Assembly (NCBI RefSeq): GCF_036248255.1
Contig: NZ_CP109178.1
Span: 6,593,501 to 6,657,500 of the forward strand
Direction: 5' to 3'
From: Streptomyces sp. NBC_01717
GTDB taxonomy: Bacteria; Actinomycetota; Actinomycetes; Streptomycetales; Streptomycetaceae
DNA: 64,000 nt
Shown: positions 1 through 9,038 of the stretch, one piece after another
Numbering within the stretch: position 1 is the first letter of the stretch
Layout: every line of letters begins with the position of its first letter
Position numbers and translations under genes: made by a program
The notes under the pieces: generated by a model
Seen by the model: only the letters and a program-made list of their open reading frames with translations
What the model was told of the DNA's origin: nothing
Databases searched by the model: none

Positions 1-43
1 GCGCGCTGACCTCGCGCGCCCTCACCGCCGGAGGCACATCGAA

Positions 44-1075
44 ATGTCCCGTCCCGCCATGACCGCACACACCCTCACCACCCCGTCGCACACCACGTCC
101 TACCTCGCGGCCGGCCCGGCCGGGGGGCCGCTGCTGCTGTTCGCGCACGGTTGGCCCGCCCTCGCCGCCACGTGGCGGAAGCAGCTGACGCACTTCGCCG
201 CCCTGGGCTACCGGGTCGTGGCACCCGACCTCCGGGGCTACGGCCACTCCACCGTGTACGGCTCCCCGGACGCTTACCGCCAGGAGAACGTCGTCCACGA
301 CATGCTCGAACTGCTCGACCACCTCGGGCGCGAGCGGGCGGTCTGGATCGGCCACGACTGGGGAAGCCCAACCGTCTGGAACCTCGCCAGCCACCACCCC
401 GACCACACAGCGGCGGTGGCCGGCCTGGCCGTTCCCTACCGCAGCCTGGAACTGGGCCTTGGGGCGCTGCTGCCGCTGGTCAACCGCGACCTGTACCCCG
501 AAGTCACCTATCCCATGGCGCAGTTCGACTACATGGCCTACTACGAGGAGCATCCCGAGCGGGCCACGGCGGTGCTGGACGCCGACCCGGGCAGCAGCGT
601 CAGGGCGCTGTACCGGCGCGGCGACCCGATCACGCCGGGCACGCGGGTCTCCCCGCTTGCCACGCTACGGCGGGACGGCGGCTGGTTCGGCGGGGCCGAC
701 CGCGCCCCCGACCTCCCGCTGGACACGGCCGTCCTCACCGAGGAGGACGCCGAGGTCCTCACCGAGTCGCTGGCGCGCAACGGCTTCGCGGGACCCACCG
801 CCTACTACCTCAACCACGAGGCCAACGCCGTGTACGCCCGGCAGGCGGTCAACGGCGGCCGGCTGGACCTTCCCGTCCTCTTCCTGGGCGCCGATTACGA
901 CGCCACGGCCGACGTCGTGACGACGCGCCTCGCCGAACCCATGCGCGCGTACTGCTCCGACCTCACGGAGGCGCGCGTCCCGGCCGGCCACTGGCTCCAG
1001 CTCGAACGCCCCGACCTGGTGAACGCGCACCTGGCCGACTGGCTGAGCCGCATGGGCATCACCCCGGCCCCGTAG
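44..1075 (+). CDS. alpha/beta hydrolase, epoxide hydrolase-like
   Basis: A 343-residue cytoplasmic alpha/beta-hydrolase. The oxyanion-hole motif HGWP is at residues 35-38 and the nucleophile elbow GHDWG at 103-107, with Asp105 rather than Ser as predicted nucleophile. That is the pattern of epoxide hydrolases and haloalkane dehalogenases. The catalytic His is probably His316 in AGHW near the C-terminus. The ATG at 44 is preceded by GGAGG at 30-34. The gene stands alone at the window edge, so its operon context is unknown. Hydrolysis of an epoxide is inferred from the family; the substrate cannot be told. Confidence 0.85.
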   Translation: MSRPAMTAHTLTTPSHTTSYLAAGPAGGPLLLFAHGWPALAATWRKQLTHFAALGYRVVAPDLRGYGHSTVYGSPDAYRQENVVHDMLELLDHLGRERAVWIGHDWGSPTVWNLASHHPDHTAAVAGLAVPYRSLELGLGALLPLVNRDLYPEVTYPMAQFDYMAYYEEHPERATAVLDADPGSSVRALYRRGDPITPGTRVSPLATLRRDGGWFGGADRAPDLPLDTAVLTEEDAEVLTESLARNGFAGPTAYYLNHEANAVYARQAVNGGRLDLPVLFLGADYDATADVVTTRLAEPMRAYCSDLTEARVPAGHWLQLERPDLVNAHLADWLSRMGITPAP

Positions 1076-2123
1076 CACCCACGCGGTGGCGGGGCCTCGC
1101 CCCGGCCGCCCGGCGCGCCTCGCGGCGTCCACGCGCCATGGTCTGGATCTCGCCTTGACCTTATTCGGGACGAAGAGGTCGTGGTCTCAATCGCTGCTCA
1201 TTCCGGGGCAGTCCGCTGGCGTCCGCCGAAGTCGCGCAGACCCTGTGACCAGGCGCGCGAGCTGTCCGGCGGACACTCGTGGACGGCCCCGCTGTTCTGA
1301 GCCGTCGCCGACACTGGGCGGGATGTGAGGCCGTCCAGTCGTTCTTGCCGTCTCGCCGCGGAGTCAACCTCGGCATCACCTATCGGCGATGAAGGATGCG
1401 TGGCCATGGACGCCTGCCCGCTTCCTGCGCAACAAGAAGCAGGAGTGGGAGGAGTACCGCAGCGAGGTCACGGCCCTTCGAGCTGAAGGCACTGCTGCCG
1501 GTGCTGTAGGGGCCGTCGGTGGCCCGTCGGGTGCTGAATCGGCGGCTTCGCACATGCTGTCCAAGCCGACTTTCACCAAGGGTTGTCCCTTGGTGGGTAC
1601 GCAGGCGATGCGGCAATTTTTCTTCGAAATTGTCTCGACGAACAGGAATCGGCGCAGAGGGATACTCGCGGTCCCAGTCAAAACTGGGATAAGGGCCGCG
1701 CCTCGAAAGTCTTCTCCCTGGAGAAAGACCAAGAATGCAGCTGCAACCGGCGGTGGCTTTGCAGCACGCTCATGTGCCCCGGGCCAAAGCGTGCGCGCAG
1801 ACCATGGAGCGCAAGGCGGGTGGTCCCGAAGTGGTCCCGCCCGAAGTCGCTGAGTCAAGGCCGTATCGGCCGTACGGACCCATGCGCCAGTGCTCTGGTT
1901 GCCGTAACGAGATGGGCTGGTCGGGTGCTCGGGAAGCGTGTACGGCCAATGCGAGCAGTGCGCGGTATTTCTAAAAGGTATATGTACTTGCGCCCCAGGT
2001 TGCCGGATTCCGGCCTGCGGTTCCCGCACCTTGCCATCTCCGCTGCGGCGGCTCGGATCCCGTGTCCGAACCGCCCGGGAATGCAGTGGCAGGGGATGGC
2101 CGACAGCTCCTCAAGGAGACAAT
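1076..2123. other. gene-poor stretch, possible degraded DNA
   Basis: About 1 kb without a gene I can support. The part from about 1560 to 2000 is less GC-rich than the surroundings and contains open frames on both strands with no recognisable domain, no good ribosome binding site and no codon bias. It could be decayed coding sequence or a long regulatory region. I see no terminal repeats or transposase fragments. Confidence 0.4.
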
Positions 2124-2693
2124 ATGATGCAAAATTCCCGACGACGGCTACTGGTCGCTTCGTTTCCAGTTGTGATGGCGGCCGGGTTGTCGACCGTGCT
2201 CGTTGCGCCTGCCCATGCCGATACCGGGCCCTCGCTGACCATCGCCGAGTCCCACCAGCAGGCGTTCGTCGCAGGTGGGACGGGGACCTACACCATCACT
2301 GTCGGCAACGCCGGGCCCGGCGCGACCGACGGGACCGCGACCAAGGTCACCGGTACCCTGCCCGCGGGCATGACCGCACTCGCTGTCGGCGGAAGTGGCT
2401 GGAGCTGCAAGACGTCACCCAGCCTGAATTGCACCCGCTCCGATGTTCTGGGACCTCGGCAGGCATACATGCCTATCACCCTGACCGTGGGTGTCTCGCC
2501 CTCGTTGGCCAGGAAGACCGTTGCGAGTACCTTCCGCGTCGCCACGGGTGGCCCCACCACCTTCCAGGACCAAGGCTCCATCGCCGTCAGCGACACCATC
2601 ACCCAGACCCAGACCCAGACGCAGACTCAGACCCAGACCCAGACGGTCAACGTGAAGTGCCCGAGCGATCACAACAAGCGCGCTGCGGCCTGA
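2124..2693 (+). CDS. small secreted protein with DUF11-like domain and Gln-Thr repeat
   Basis: A 189-residue exported protein. A Tat/Sec-type signal peptide (RRR followed by a hydrophobic core, cleavage near AHA at about residue 32) leads a beta-rich domain with TYTITVGNAGPG and TLPAGM, typical of DUF11/CARDB-like extracellular immunoglobulin-fold domains. The C-terminus holds a tract of alternating Gln and Thr, then a short Cys-containing basic tail. AAGGAG sits just before two tandem ATGs at 2124 and 2127; the first is used here. A longer upstream extension is open but has no ribosome binding site or coding bias. A cell-surface role is inferred; no function is known. Confidence 0.75.
   Translation: MMQNSRRRLLVASFPVVMAAGLSTVLVAPAHADTGPSLTIAESHQQAFVAGGTGTYTITVGNAGPGATDGTATKVTGTLPAGMTALAVGGSGWSCKTSPSLNCTRSDVLGPRQAYMPITLTVGVSPSLARKTVASTFRVATGGPTTFQDQGSIAVSDTITQTQTQTQTQTQTQTVNVKCPSDHNKRAAA
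2601..2645 (+). repeat. hexanucleotide repeat (ACCCAG-type) encoding Gln-Thr
   Basis: About seven imperfect copies of a six-base unit (ACCCAG/ACGCAG/ACTCAG). They encode alternating Thr and Gln in the preceding protein. Because the unit is six bases, gain or loss of copies would change linker length without shifting frame. Confidence 0.9.
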
Positions 2694-2816
2694 CGAGGAG
2701 CTGGAACTGACATCGGTGGACGATGAGCCCGTGGTGGATCCAGCGGCACCCGTTGCTCGTGTGCTCGGCCATCATGACCTGGGCCGTGGCTAAGCATTGC
2801 TTCGAAAACGTAGGTG

Positions 2817-2856
2817 GGCTTCGGGCCGACGGTCTTCGTGCCGTCGGCCCGAAGCC
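2817..2856 (+). terminator. strong stem-loop terminator
   Basis: A perfect 16-bp inverted repeat (2817-2832 and 2841-2856) with an 8-base loop, downstream of the secreted-protein gene. There is no clear U-tract, as is common in Streptomyces terminators. Confidence 0.75.
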
Positions 2857-2964
2857 GTCTCGCTCGCCCTGGGCCGTCTGTGGGCCCGGGACTCTGGACG
2901 AGGTGTGTCCTGCGGGCGACAATGTGGCCAGGGCCGGGGAGTGGGCCCGGACACGGGGGGTTTC

Positions 2965-3180
2965 ATGACGAGCGTGTTGGTGCTGCTCGGTGGGCTGCTG
3001 GCGCTGATCGTCGCGCTCGTCGTCAAGCTGCAGCTGAAGGCGCGGCGCAGGACCGAGAACTTTGACGGGCTGGAGATCGAGCGGCAGGCCCGCGATGCGA
3101 TCCGGCACACCCGTGCGAACAACACCTCGGCGGCGGTCCACAACCGGTTCCTCGACGGCGGCGGCGACCGCCGCTCGTGA
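2965..3180 (+). CDS. small single-pass membrane protein of unknown function
   Basis: A 71-residue protein with an N-terminal transmembrane helix (about residues 3-22, rich in Leu, Val and Ala), then a basic segment with RRR and a hydrophilic C-terminal half facing the cytoplasm if positive-inside applies. I recognise no family. The ATG at 2965 is chosen because the hydrophobic helix begins right there and upstream codons lack bias. A ribosome binding site is weak. Confidence 0.6.
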   Translation: MTSVLVLLGGLLALIVALVVKLQLKARRRTENFDGLEIERQARDAIRHTRANNTSAAVHNRFLDGGGDRRS

Positions 3181-3264
3181 CCGGCCGTCCACGCGTCCGG
3201 CCCGTGGCAGGCACCGCGACGCGATTCCGGTAGTGTTGCCGACCCCAGCACGGGGACGTACCGA

Positions 3265-3378
3265 GGAGGTGAGACCCATTACCGCTGTATCAGGCTGGGT
3301 GCTCACCTCTCGCGATTGCGTGGCCGGACCGGCATAGGCGGACCGCGGAGCACCCATCGGCTTTCCGAAAGGCTCCGC
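3265..3378 (+). promoter_or_regulatory. structured leader of the methyltransferase gene
   Basis: Two candidate stems are visible. GAGGTGAG at 3265-3272 is complementary to CTCACCTC at 3301-3308 and would hide the leader peptide's Shine-Dalgarno. GCGGAGC at 3345-3351 pairs with GCTCCGC at 3372-3378, enclosing the weak GAAAGG ribosome binding site of the gene starting at 3382. The arrangement resembles translational attenuation, but no ligand or known riboswitch family is recognised. Confidence 0.4.
3278..3337 (+). CDS. possible leader peptide with AUU start
   Basis: A 19-codon frame (ITAVSGWVLTSRDCVAGPA) that would begin with ATT. The nine bases AGGAGGTGA at 3265-3273 are a perfect Shine-Dalgarno match and end four bases before the ATT, a good spacing. 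The in-frame GTG at 3269 lies inside that Shine-Dalgarno and is too close to be used. The peptide ends at TAG, 44 bases before the methyltransferase start. The Shine-Dalgarno can pair with bases 3301-3308. A regulatory leader is inferred; it may equally be a non-coding element. Confidence 0.4.
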   Translation: MTAVSGWVLTSRDCVAGPA

Positions 3379-3381
3379 TCC

Positions 3382-4194
3382 ATGTCGCTTTCCTCAGCAC
3401 CGCTCCCTCACTCCGTCATCGTCACCAGACTTCGCGCCGCCGGCTGTGTATTCGCCGAGGACGAGGCGGAGTTGATCCTCTCCACGGCCGGGGACCCGGC
3501 CGAACTCGCCGCCATGGTGGACCGTCGGGCAGCCGGACTGCCCCTCGAACACGTCCTCGGCTGGGCCGAGTTCCACGGTCTGCGGATCGCGGTGGACCCC
3601 GGTGTCTTCGTCCCCCGGCGCCGTACCGAATTCCTCGTCGACCAGGCCGTCGGCCTCAACCGTCCTGCGGACGGACCCGCCGTCGTCGTCGATCTGTGCT
3701 GCGGTTCAGGTGCGCTGGGCGCCGCGCTCGCCGCCGCCCTGGACCGGGTCGAGCTGCACTCCAGCGATGTCGAACCCGCCGCGGTGCGGTGCGCGCGCCG
3801 CAATGTCGCCGGTGCGGGTGAGGTGTACGAGGGCGACCTCTTCGAACCGCTGCCCGCCTCGCTGCGCGGCCGGGTCGGGATTCTGCTCGCCAATGTGCCG
3901 TACGTCCCCAGCGAAGACGTCGAACTCCTGCCCGCGGAGGCCCGGGTGCATGAACCGAGGGTGGCGCTCGACGGTGGAGGCGACGGGCTCGATGTGCTGC
4001 GCAGAGTGACCGCCGAAGCTCCTCAGTGGCTGGCGCCGGGCGGACATCTGCTGGTCGAGACGAGCGAACGGCAGGCGGCACGGGCCGAGGAGGCCGTCGC
4101 CCGGAGCGGGCTGATGGCGCGGGTGGTCACTTCCGACGAGCTGTACGCGACCGTCGTCATCGGCACCAGGCCGGGTACCGGGGACGGCAGGTAG
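3382..4194 (+). CDS. PrmC/HemK-related protein N5-glutamine methyltransferase
   Basis: A 270-residue SAM-dependent methyltransferase. Motif I (VDLCCGSGALG) is near residues 102-112 and the HemK-type catalytic motif appears as NVPY at about 171-174 instead of the usual NPPY. The N-terminal helical domain resembles that of PrmC (release-factor glutamine methyltransferase), but the variant motif fits the actinobacterial side family often named putative protein-(glutamine-N5) methyltransferase. The true PrmC is expected elsewhere, next to prfA. ATG 3382 is preferred over upstream frames because GAAAGG lies eight bases before it. The target protein is unknown. Confidence 0.8.
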   Translation: MSLSSAPLPHSVIVTRLRAAGCVFAEDEAELILSTAGDPAELAAMVDRRAAGLPLEHVLGWAEFHGLRIAVDPGVFVPRRRTEFLVDQAVGLNRPADGPAVVVDLCCGSGALGAALAAALDRVELHSSDVEPAAVRCARRNVAGAGEVYEGDLFEPLPASLRGRVGILLANVPYVPSEDVELLPAEARVHEPRVALDGGGDGLDVLRRVTAEAPQWLAPGGHLLVETSERQAARAEEAVARSGLMARVVTSDELYATVVIGTRPGTGDGR

Positions 4195-4307
4195 CCCGCC
4201 CCGGGGCGGCCGAGCGGCCCCCGCTCAGCCGCGGTGCGGAGCCGCGTCGGCAGGGTTCGCGGGGGACGGCGGTGGTACGGGCCCCGGCACACCGCGCTGG
4301 ACACCGT

Positions 4308-4823
4308 TCAGCCGAGGCGCCAGCGCGTCTGGCTGTACGGTTCGCCCTTGCCGAAGCCGAAGACCGTGCGCGGGACCACCTCGAACACCTCCGCGCGGCC
4401 CCCCGCAGCGTTGGCGAACGCGCCCGCGCGGACCTCGAAGTGCCAGTCCGCGCCGTACTTCGCCTCCCAGAGTTCGGCCAGCCGGGTCAGCCGCGCCTCG
4501 TCCGTCACCCGGTCCGCCCGGCCCTCGACCACCACGTCGAAGCCCTGGTGCAGCGTGCTGGTGCCGGTCGTCACCACGACTTCCGGGTTCGTCGCCAGAT
4601 TCCGTGCCTTGCGCTCGGCCGGGCCCGTGCAGAAGTGCAGGGCGTCGTCCGACCAGAGCCCGATCAGCGGCGTGACATGCGGGCGGCCGTCCGGGCGGAC
4701 CGTGGACAGCCAGAACACCTCCGCCCGCGTCAGCACGGCAACCGCCTCCGACCACGGTCGGGCCGTCGCGTCCTTGTCGCTGTAGCCGGGGTGCAGCTCG
4801 GCGATGGGCTGGTGTCCGGACAC
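4308..4823 (-). CDS. pyridoxamine 5'-phosphate oxidase-fold protein
   Basis: A 171-residue split-barrel flavin/F420-binding protein of the PPOX class. The segment with LSTVRPDGRPHVTPL (about residues 32-46) is the usual first strand pair of this fold. The start is taken as the GTG at 4823 because AGGAGG precedes it by five bases; an upstream ATG would add 21 residues through the ribosome binding site. It is divergent from glnE with 137 bp between. A redox reaction with FMN or F420 is inferred from the fold; the substrate is unknown. Confidence 0.8.
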   Translation of the reverse strand: MSGHQPIAELHPGYSDKDATARPWSEAVAVLTRAEVFWLSTVRPDGRPHVTPLIGLWSDDALHFCTGPAERKARNLATNPEVVVTTGTSTLHQGFDVVVEGRADRVTDEARLTRLAELWEAKYGADWHFEVRAGAFANAAGGRAEVFEVVPRTVFGFGKGEPYSQTRWRLG

Positions 4824-4960
4824 GGTGACCTCCTCCTGAGCGAGTCCTGAAAGCGATCGTGCCTGCGAAGTGTGGACCGCGCACACGCTCCGAATTCATC
4901 GGTGCGGGGCTAGGCTCGGAAAGCTGGAAAGTGATCGGGCGGCGAGCAGGAGAGCGCGGA

Positions 4961-7951
4961 ATGACGACGGTGCCGGGGCGCAGAAGCAGTACGTTCACCA
5001 GACTGCTGCGGCACGGTTTCACCGACCCGTCCGCCGCCGAGCGGCTGCTGGACCTGCCGGCTCTGTCGACCGTTCGTACCGACTCGGTCCTGCTCGACGC
5101 GCTCGGGGCGACCGCCGACCCCGATCTGGCGCTGAGGGGGCTCGTCCGGCTGGTGGAGGCCGTGGACGCCGACGAGCGACGGGTCCTGCTGGACACCCTC
5201 ATCACCGCCAAGCCGCTGCGGGACCGGTTGCTCGGGGTGCTCGGGGCGTCCGAGGCGCTCGGCGACCATCTGGCGCGCCACCCCCGCGACTGGCACGCGC
5301 TCGTCACGTACGAGGCCACCGATCTGCACCCCGGAGTGGCCGAGTTCGAGCACGAGCTCGCCCAGGCCGGCGATCCGGATTCGCTGCGCGTCGCCTACCG
5401 ACGGTGCCTGCTGGCCATAGCGGCCCGCGATGTGTGCGGTACGACGGATGTCGCCCAGACCGCCGCCGAACTCGCCGACCTGGCGACCGCGACGCTGCGC
5501 GCGGCGCTCGCCATCGCCCGCACGGCCGCCCCCGAGGACGCCGCCGTGTGCCGCCTCGCGGTCATCGCGATGGGCAAGTGCGGCGGCCACGAACTGAACT
5601 ACGTCTCCGACGTCGACGTGATCTTCGTGGCGGAACCGTTCGACGGCGCCGAGGAGAGCAAGGCCGTGCAGGGCGCCACCCGACTGGCGGCGCACATGAT
5701 GCGGATCTGTTCGGACACGACCGTCGAGGGCACCATCTGGCCGGTCGACGCCAACCTGCGCCCGGAGGGCCGCAACGGGCCGCTCGTACGGACACTGTCC
5801 TCCCATCTCGCGTACTACCAGCGCTGGGCCAAGACGTGGGAGTTCCAGGCGCTGCTCAAGGCCCGGCCGGTGGCCGGCGACCCCGAGCTGGGCGCGGAGT
5901 ACGTCGACGCCGTCTCGCCGCTGGTGTGGCAGGCCGCGGACCGGGAGAACTTCGTCGGTGACGTACAGAAGATGCGCCGCCGCGTCGTCGACAACATCCC
6001 CGCCGACCGTGTCGACCGGGAGATCAAGCTGGGACCGGGTGGACTGCGGGACGTCGAGTTCGCCGTGCAGCTGCTCCAGCTCGTGCACGGCCGCAGCGAC
6101 GCCTCCCTGCACAGCGGCTCGACCCTGGAGGCCCTGCGGGCGCTCGCCGAGGGCGGATACGTCGGGCGGGTGGACGCCGCGCAGCTCGACGACGCGTACC
6201 GATTCCTGCGCGCCATGGAGCACCGCATCCAGCTGTACCGGCTGCGCCGCACCCACCTCGTCCCCGAGGACGAGGCGGATCTGCGCCGGCTCGGGCGCTC
6301 CCTCGGGATGCGTACGGACCCCCTCACCGAGCTCAACCAGGAGTGGAAGCGGCACGCGTCCGTGGTGCGACGGCTGCACGAGAAGCTGTTCTACCGGCCG
6401 CTGCTGGACGCCGTCGCCCAGCTCGCGCCCGGCGAGACCCGGCTCAGCGCGAAGGCTGCCGGGCACCGGCTCGAAGCCCTCGGGTACGCCGATCCGGCCG
6501 CCGCGCTCCGGCACCTGGAGGCGCTGTCCTCCGGGGTTTCCCGCAAGGCCGCCATCCAGCGCACCCTGCTGCCGGTGCTGCTCGGCTGGTTCGCGGACTC
6601 CGCCGACCCGGACGCCGGGCTGCTCGGCTTCCGCAAGGTGTCCGACGCGCTCGGCAAGACTCCCTGGTACCTGCGGCTGCTGCGCGACGAGGGCGCGGCC
6701 GCGGAGAATCTCGCCCGCGTCCTGTCGGCCGGCCGGCTCGCCCCCGATCTGCTGCTGCGGGCCCCCGAGGCGGTGGCGATCCTCGGCGACCCGCAGGGGC
6801 TGAAGCCGCGCAGCCACGCCCATCTGGAGCAGGAGGTGCTCGCCGCGGTGGGGCGGGCGGACGGCGCCGAGTCCGCGGTCGCGGTGGTCCGCGGGGTGCG
6901 GCGACGCGAACTGTTCCGTACGACCGCCGCGGACCTCATCGGCTCGTACGGCACGGAGGAGAACCCCGCCGAACCCGACCCCGGCGCACTCGTCGACCGG
7001 GTCGGCAACGCGGTCACCGACCTGAACGCCGTCACGCTCGCGGGTGCGCTGCGTGCCGCCGTACGCGAACAGTGGGGCGACACCCTCCCGACCCGGTTCG
7101 CGGTCATCGGCATGGGCCGGTTCGGCGGCCACGAGCTCGGTTACGGCTCCGACGCCGACGTCCTGTTCGTGCACGCGCCGCGCGAGGGCGTCGACGAACA
7201 GGAGGCCGCCCGGGCCGCCAACACCGTCGTCGGCGAGATGCGCAGGCTGCTGCAGCTGCCCACCGCCGATCCGCCGCTGATGATCGACGCGGATCTGCGG
7301 CCGGAGGGCAAGAGCGGCCCGCTGGTACGGACGCTGAAGTCGTACGAGGCGTACTACCGGCGGTGGTCGCTGGTCTGGGAGAGCCAGGCCCTGCTGCGCG
7401 CCGAACCGATGGCGGGCGACGCGGACCTCGGCAACGAATTCATCGAGCTGATCGCCCCGCTGCGCTACCCGATGGAAGGGCTGGGGGAGGACGCGGTCCG
7501 CGAAATCCGCCGCCTCAAGGCCCGGATGGAGTCCGAACGGATGCCGCGCGGCGCCGACCCGACGCTCCACACGAAACTGGGGCGTGGCGGGCTGAGCGAC
7601 GTCGAGTGGACGGTCCAGCTGATGCAGATGCAGCACGGCTGGATGGAACCGGGCCTGCGCACGACCCGCACCCGCGAGGCGCTGGCAGCCGCGTGTGCGG
7701 CCGGACTGATCCCGGGTGAGGACGCGCAGACCCTGGACGAGGCCTGGGTGCTGGCGACCCGGGTCCGCAACGCGGTGATGCTGGTTCGCGGCCGTCCCGG
7801 GGACACCTTCCCGTCCGGCCCGCGCGAGCTGACGGCCGTGGGGCGCTATCTCGGATACGAACCGGGTCATGTCGGTGACATGCTCGACGACTACCGGCGG
7901 ATCACCCGGCGGGCGCGGGCGGTGGTGGAGGAGCGGTTCTACGGGGCGTGA
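4961..7951 (+). CDS. glnE: bifunctional glutamine synthetase adenylyltransferase/deadenylyltransferase
   Basis: A 996-residue enzyme that adenylylates and deadenylylates glutamine synthetase I, tuning its activity to nitrogen supply. It has two nucleotidyltransferase domains with the expected signatures: AMGKCGGHELNYVSDVDVIF at about 203-222 (in E. coli the N-terminal domain deadenylylates) and GMGRFGGHELGYGSDADVLF at about 717-736 (adenylylation). Each is followed by its helical domain. The length fits actinobacterial GlnE. Start ATG 4961 has AGGAGAGCGCGGA upstream. It stands divergent from the PPOX gene and convergent with the PAP2 gene. Confidence 0.96.
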   Translation: MTTVPGRRSSTFTRLLRHGFTDPSAAERLLDLPALSTVRTDSVLLDALGATADPDLALRGLVRLVEAVDADERRVLLDTLITAKPLRDRLLGVLGASEALGDHLARHPRDWHALVTYEATDLHPGVAEFEHELAQAGDPDSLRVAYRRCLLAIAARDVCGTTDVAQTAAELADLATATLRAALAIARTAAPEDAAVCRLAVIAMGKCGGHELNYVSDVDVIFVAEPFDGAEESKAVQGATRLAAHMMRICSDTTVEGTIWPVDANLRPEGRNGPLVRTLSSHLAYYQRWAKTWEFQALLKARPVAGDPELGAEYVDAVSPLVWQAADRENFVGDVQKMRRRVVDNIPADRVDREIKLGPGGLRDVEFAVQLLQLVHGRSDASLHSGSTLEALRALAEGGYVGRVDAAQLDDAYRFLRAMEHRIQLYRLRRTHLVPEDEADLRRLGRSLGMRTDPLTELNQEWKRHASVVRRLHEKLFYRPLLDAVAQLAPGETRLSAKAAGHRLEALGYADPAAALRHLEALSSGVSRKAAIQRTLLPVLLGWFADSADPDAGLLGFRKVSDALGKTPWYLRLLRDEGAAAENLARVLSAGRLAPDLLLRAPEAVAILGDPQGLKPRSHAHLEQEVLAAVGRADGAESAVAVVRGVRRRELFRTTAADLIGSYGTEENPAEPDPGALVDRVGNAVTDLNAVTLAGALRAAVREQWGDTLPTRFAVIGMGRFGGHELGYGSDADVLFVHAPREGVDEQEAARAANTVVGEMRRLLQLPTADPPLMIDADLRPEGKSGPLVRTLKSYEAYYRRWSLVWESQALLRAEPMAGDADLGNEFIELIAPLRYPMEGLGEDAVREIRRLKARMESERMPRGADPTLHTKLGRGGLSDVEWTVQLMQMQHGWMEPGLRTTRTREALAAACAAGLIPGEDAQTLDEAWVLATRVRNAVMLVRGRPGDTFPSGPRELTAVGRYLGYEPGHVGDMLDDYRRITRRARAVVEERFYGA

Positions 7952-8033
7952 GGGCGTCGGTGAACCACGTCAGGCGACGAATCCAAGGGCCGTCGGCCAT
8001 GCCGGCCGGTCCGGCGGCCGAGGAAGTAGCCGG

Positions 8034-8966
8034 TTACCGGCGCGCTGGTGCCTCCGCGGCCGGCTGCCCGACCCTGATCGGCGCGCCCGGGCCGAGCGCC
8101 GAGAGTCTGGCCCCGGCAGGGCGCGTGACCCGCTTCTGAAGGTGGTGCGGCAGCGATCCGTACCAGGCGAACGACACCGCGTAGCCGAACGCAAGGCAGG
8201 TCATGCCGCCCACCGCGTCGAGCCAGAAGTGGTTGGCGGTCGACACGATCACGATCAGTGTGGTCGCCGGGTACAGCAGGCCCGCGATGCGTGCCCAGGG
8301 CGCCGACGCCAGCGCGTAGATGGTCAGGCCGCACCAAAGCGACCAGCCGATATGCATCGACGGCATCGCCGCGTACTGGTTCGACATGTTCTTGAAGTTG
8401 CCCGAGGCCATCGAACCCCAGGTGTGGTGCACCAGCACGGTGTCGATGAAGTGGCCGCCGTTCATCAGGCGCGGTGGCGCCAGCGGATACAGGTAGTACC
8501 CGAGCAGCGCGACGCCCGTGGTCGCGAACAGCACCAGGCGCGCCGCCGCGTAACGGCCGGGATGGCGACGGAACAGCCACATCAGCACACCGATGGTGAC
8601 GACGAAGTGCAGTGTCGCGTAGTAGTAGTTCATCGAGACGATCAGCCATGTCACGGAGTTCACCGCGTGGTTGACCGACTGCTCGACGGCGATGCCCAGG
8701 TACTTCTCCAGCGACCAGAGCCAGTCGGCGTTGCTGAGTGCCGCGGCCTTCTGCTCGGGGACGGCGTTGCGCACCAGTGAGTAGACCCAGTAACTCACCG
8801 CGATCAGCAGGACCTCGAAATAGATGCGCGGCCGACGGGGGGACCGCAGCGAACGCAACCATGCCGGCCTGTCGTCCCGCTGCGTGCCGGGAGCCGCCTC
8901 GTCCGCGATGGGTGACGGGGTGGCCGCCGGTCGGCCTTCCTGTGACTGCACGCTCACTTCACCCAT
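8034..8966 (-). CDS. PAP2-superfamily membrane phosphatase (Aur1/Ipt1-like)
   Basis: A 310-residue integral membrane protein with about six transmembrane helices after a hydrophilic N-terminus. The PAP2 motifs are visible: PSMHIGW at about residue 203 and STANHFWLDAVGG at about 240. They supply the catalytic His residues and Asp. Sequence around them resembles the inositol phosphotransferase-type (PAP2_3) branch. The likely role is hydrolysis or transfer of a phospho-lipid headgroup at the membrane. The start at 8966 is uncertain: an in-frame ATG 36 bases further upstream abuts GGAGG directly. Confidence 0.8.
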   Translation of the reverse strand: MGEVSVQSQEGRPAATPSPIADEAAPGTQRDDRPAWLRSLRSPRRPRIYFEVLLIAVSYWVYSLVRNAVPEQKAAALSNADWLWSLEKYLGIAVEQSVNHAVNSVTWLIVSMNYYYATLHFVVTIGVLMWLFRRHPGRYAAARLVLFATTGVALLGYYLYPLAPPRLMNGGHFIDTVLVHHTWGSMASGNFKNMSNQYAAMPSMHIGWSLWCGLTIYALASAPWARIAGLLYPATTLIVIVSTANHFWLDAVGGMTCLAFGYAVSFAWYGSLPHHLQKRVTRPAGARLSALGPGAPIRVGQPAAEAPARR

Positions 8967-9038
8967 AGGCGTCGATTCTTTCAGTTGCGTCCTCTTCCCG
9001 ATCATCCTCCGGTCGGGTTCCGGTTGCACATCATGCCC

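Noticed and set aside
1376..2029. Overlapping frames of 150-370 residues on both strands.
   Set aside because: No domain, no ribosome binding site and no third-position GC bias; the best of them would begin with MKDAWPW but has no family match I can name.
4910..7870. A long minus-strand frame across glnE.
   Set aside because: Same GC artefact; glnE has all its catalytic motifs on the plus strand.
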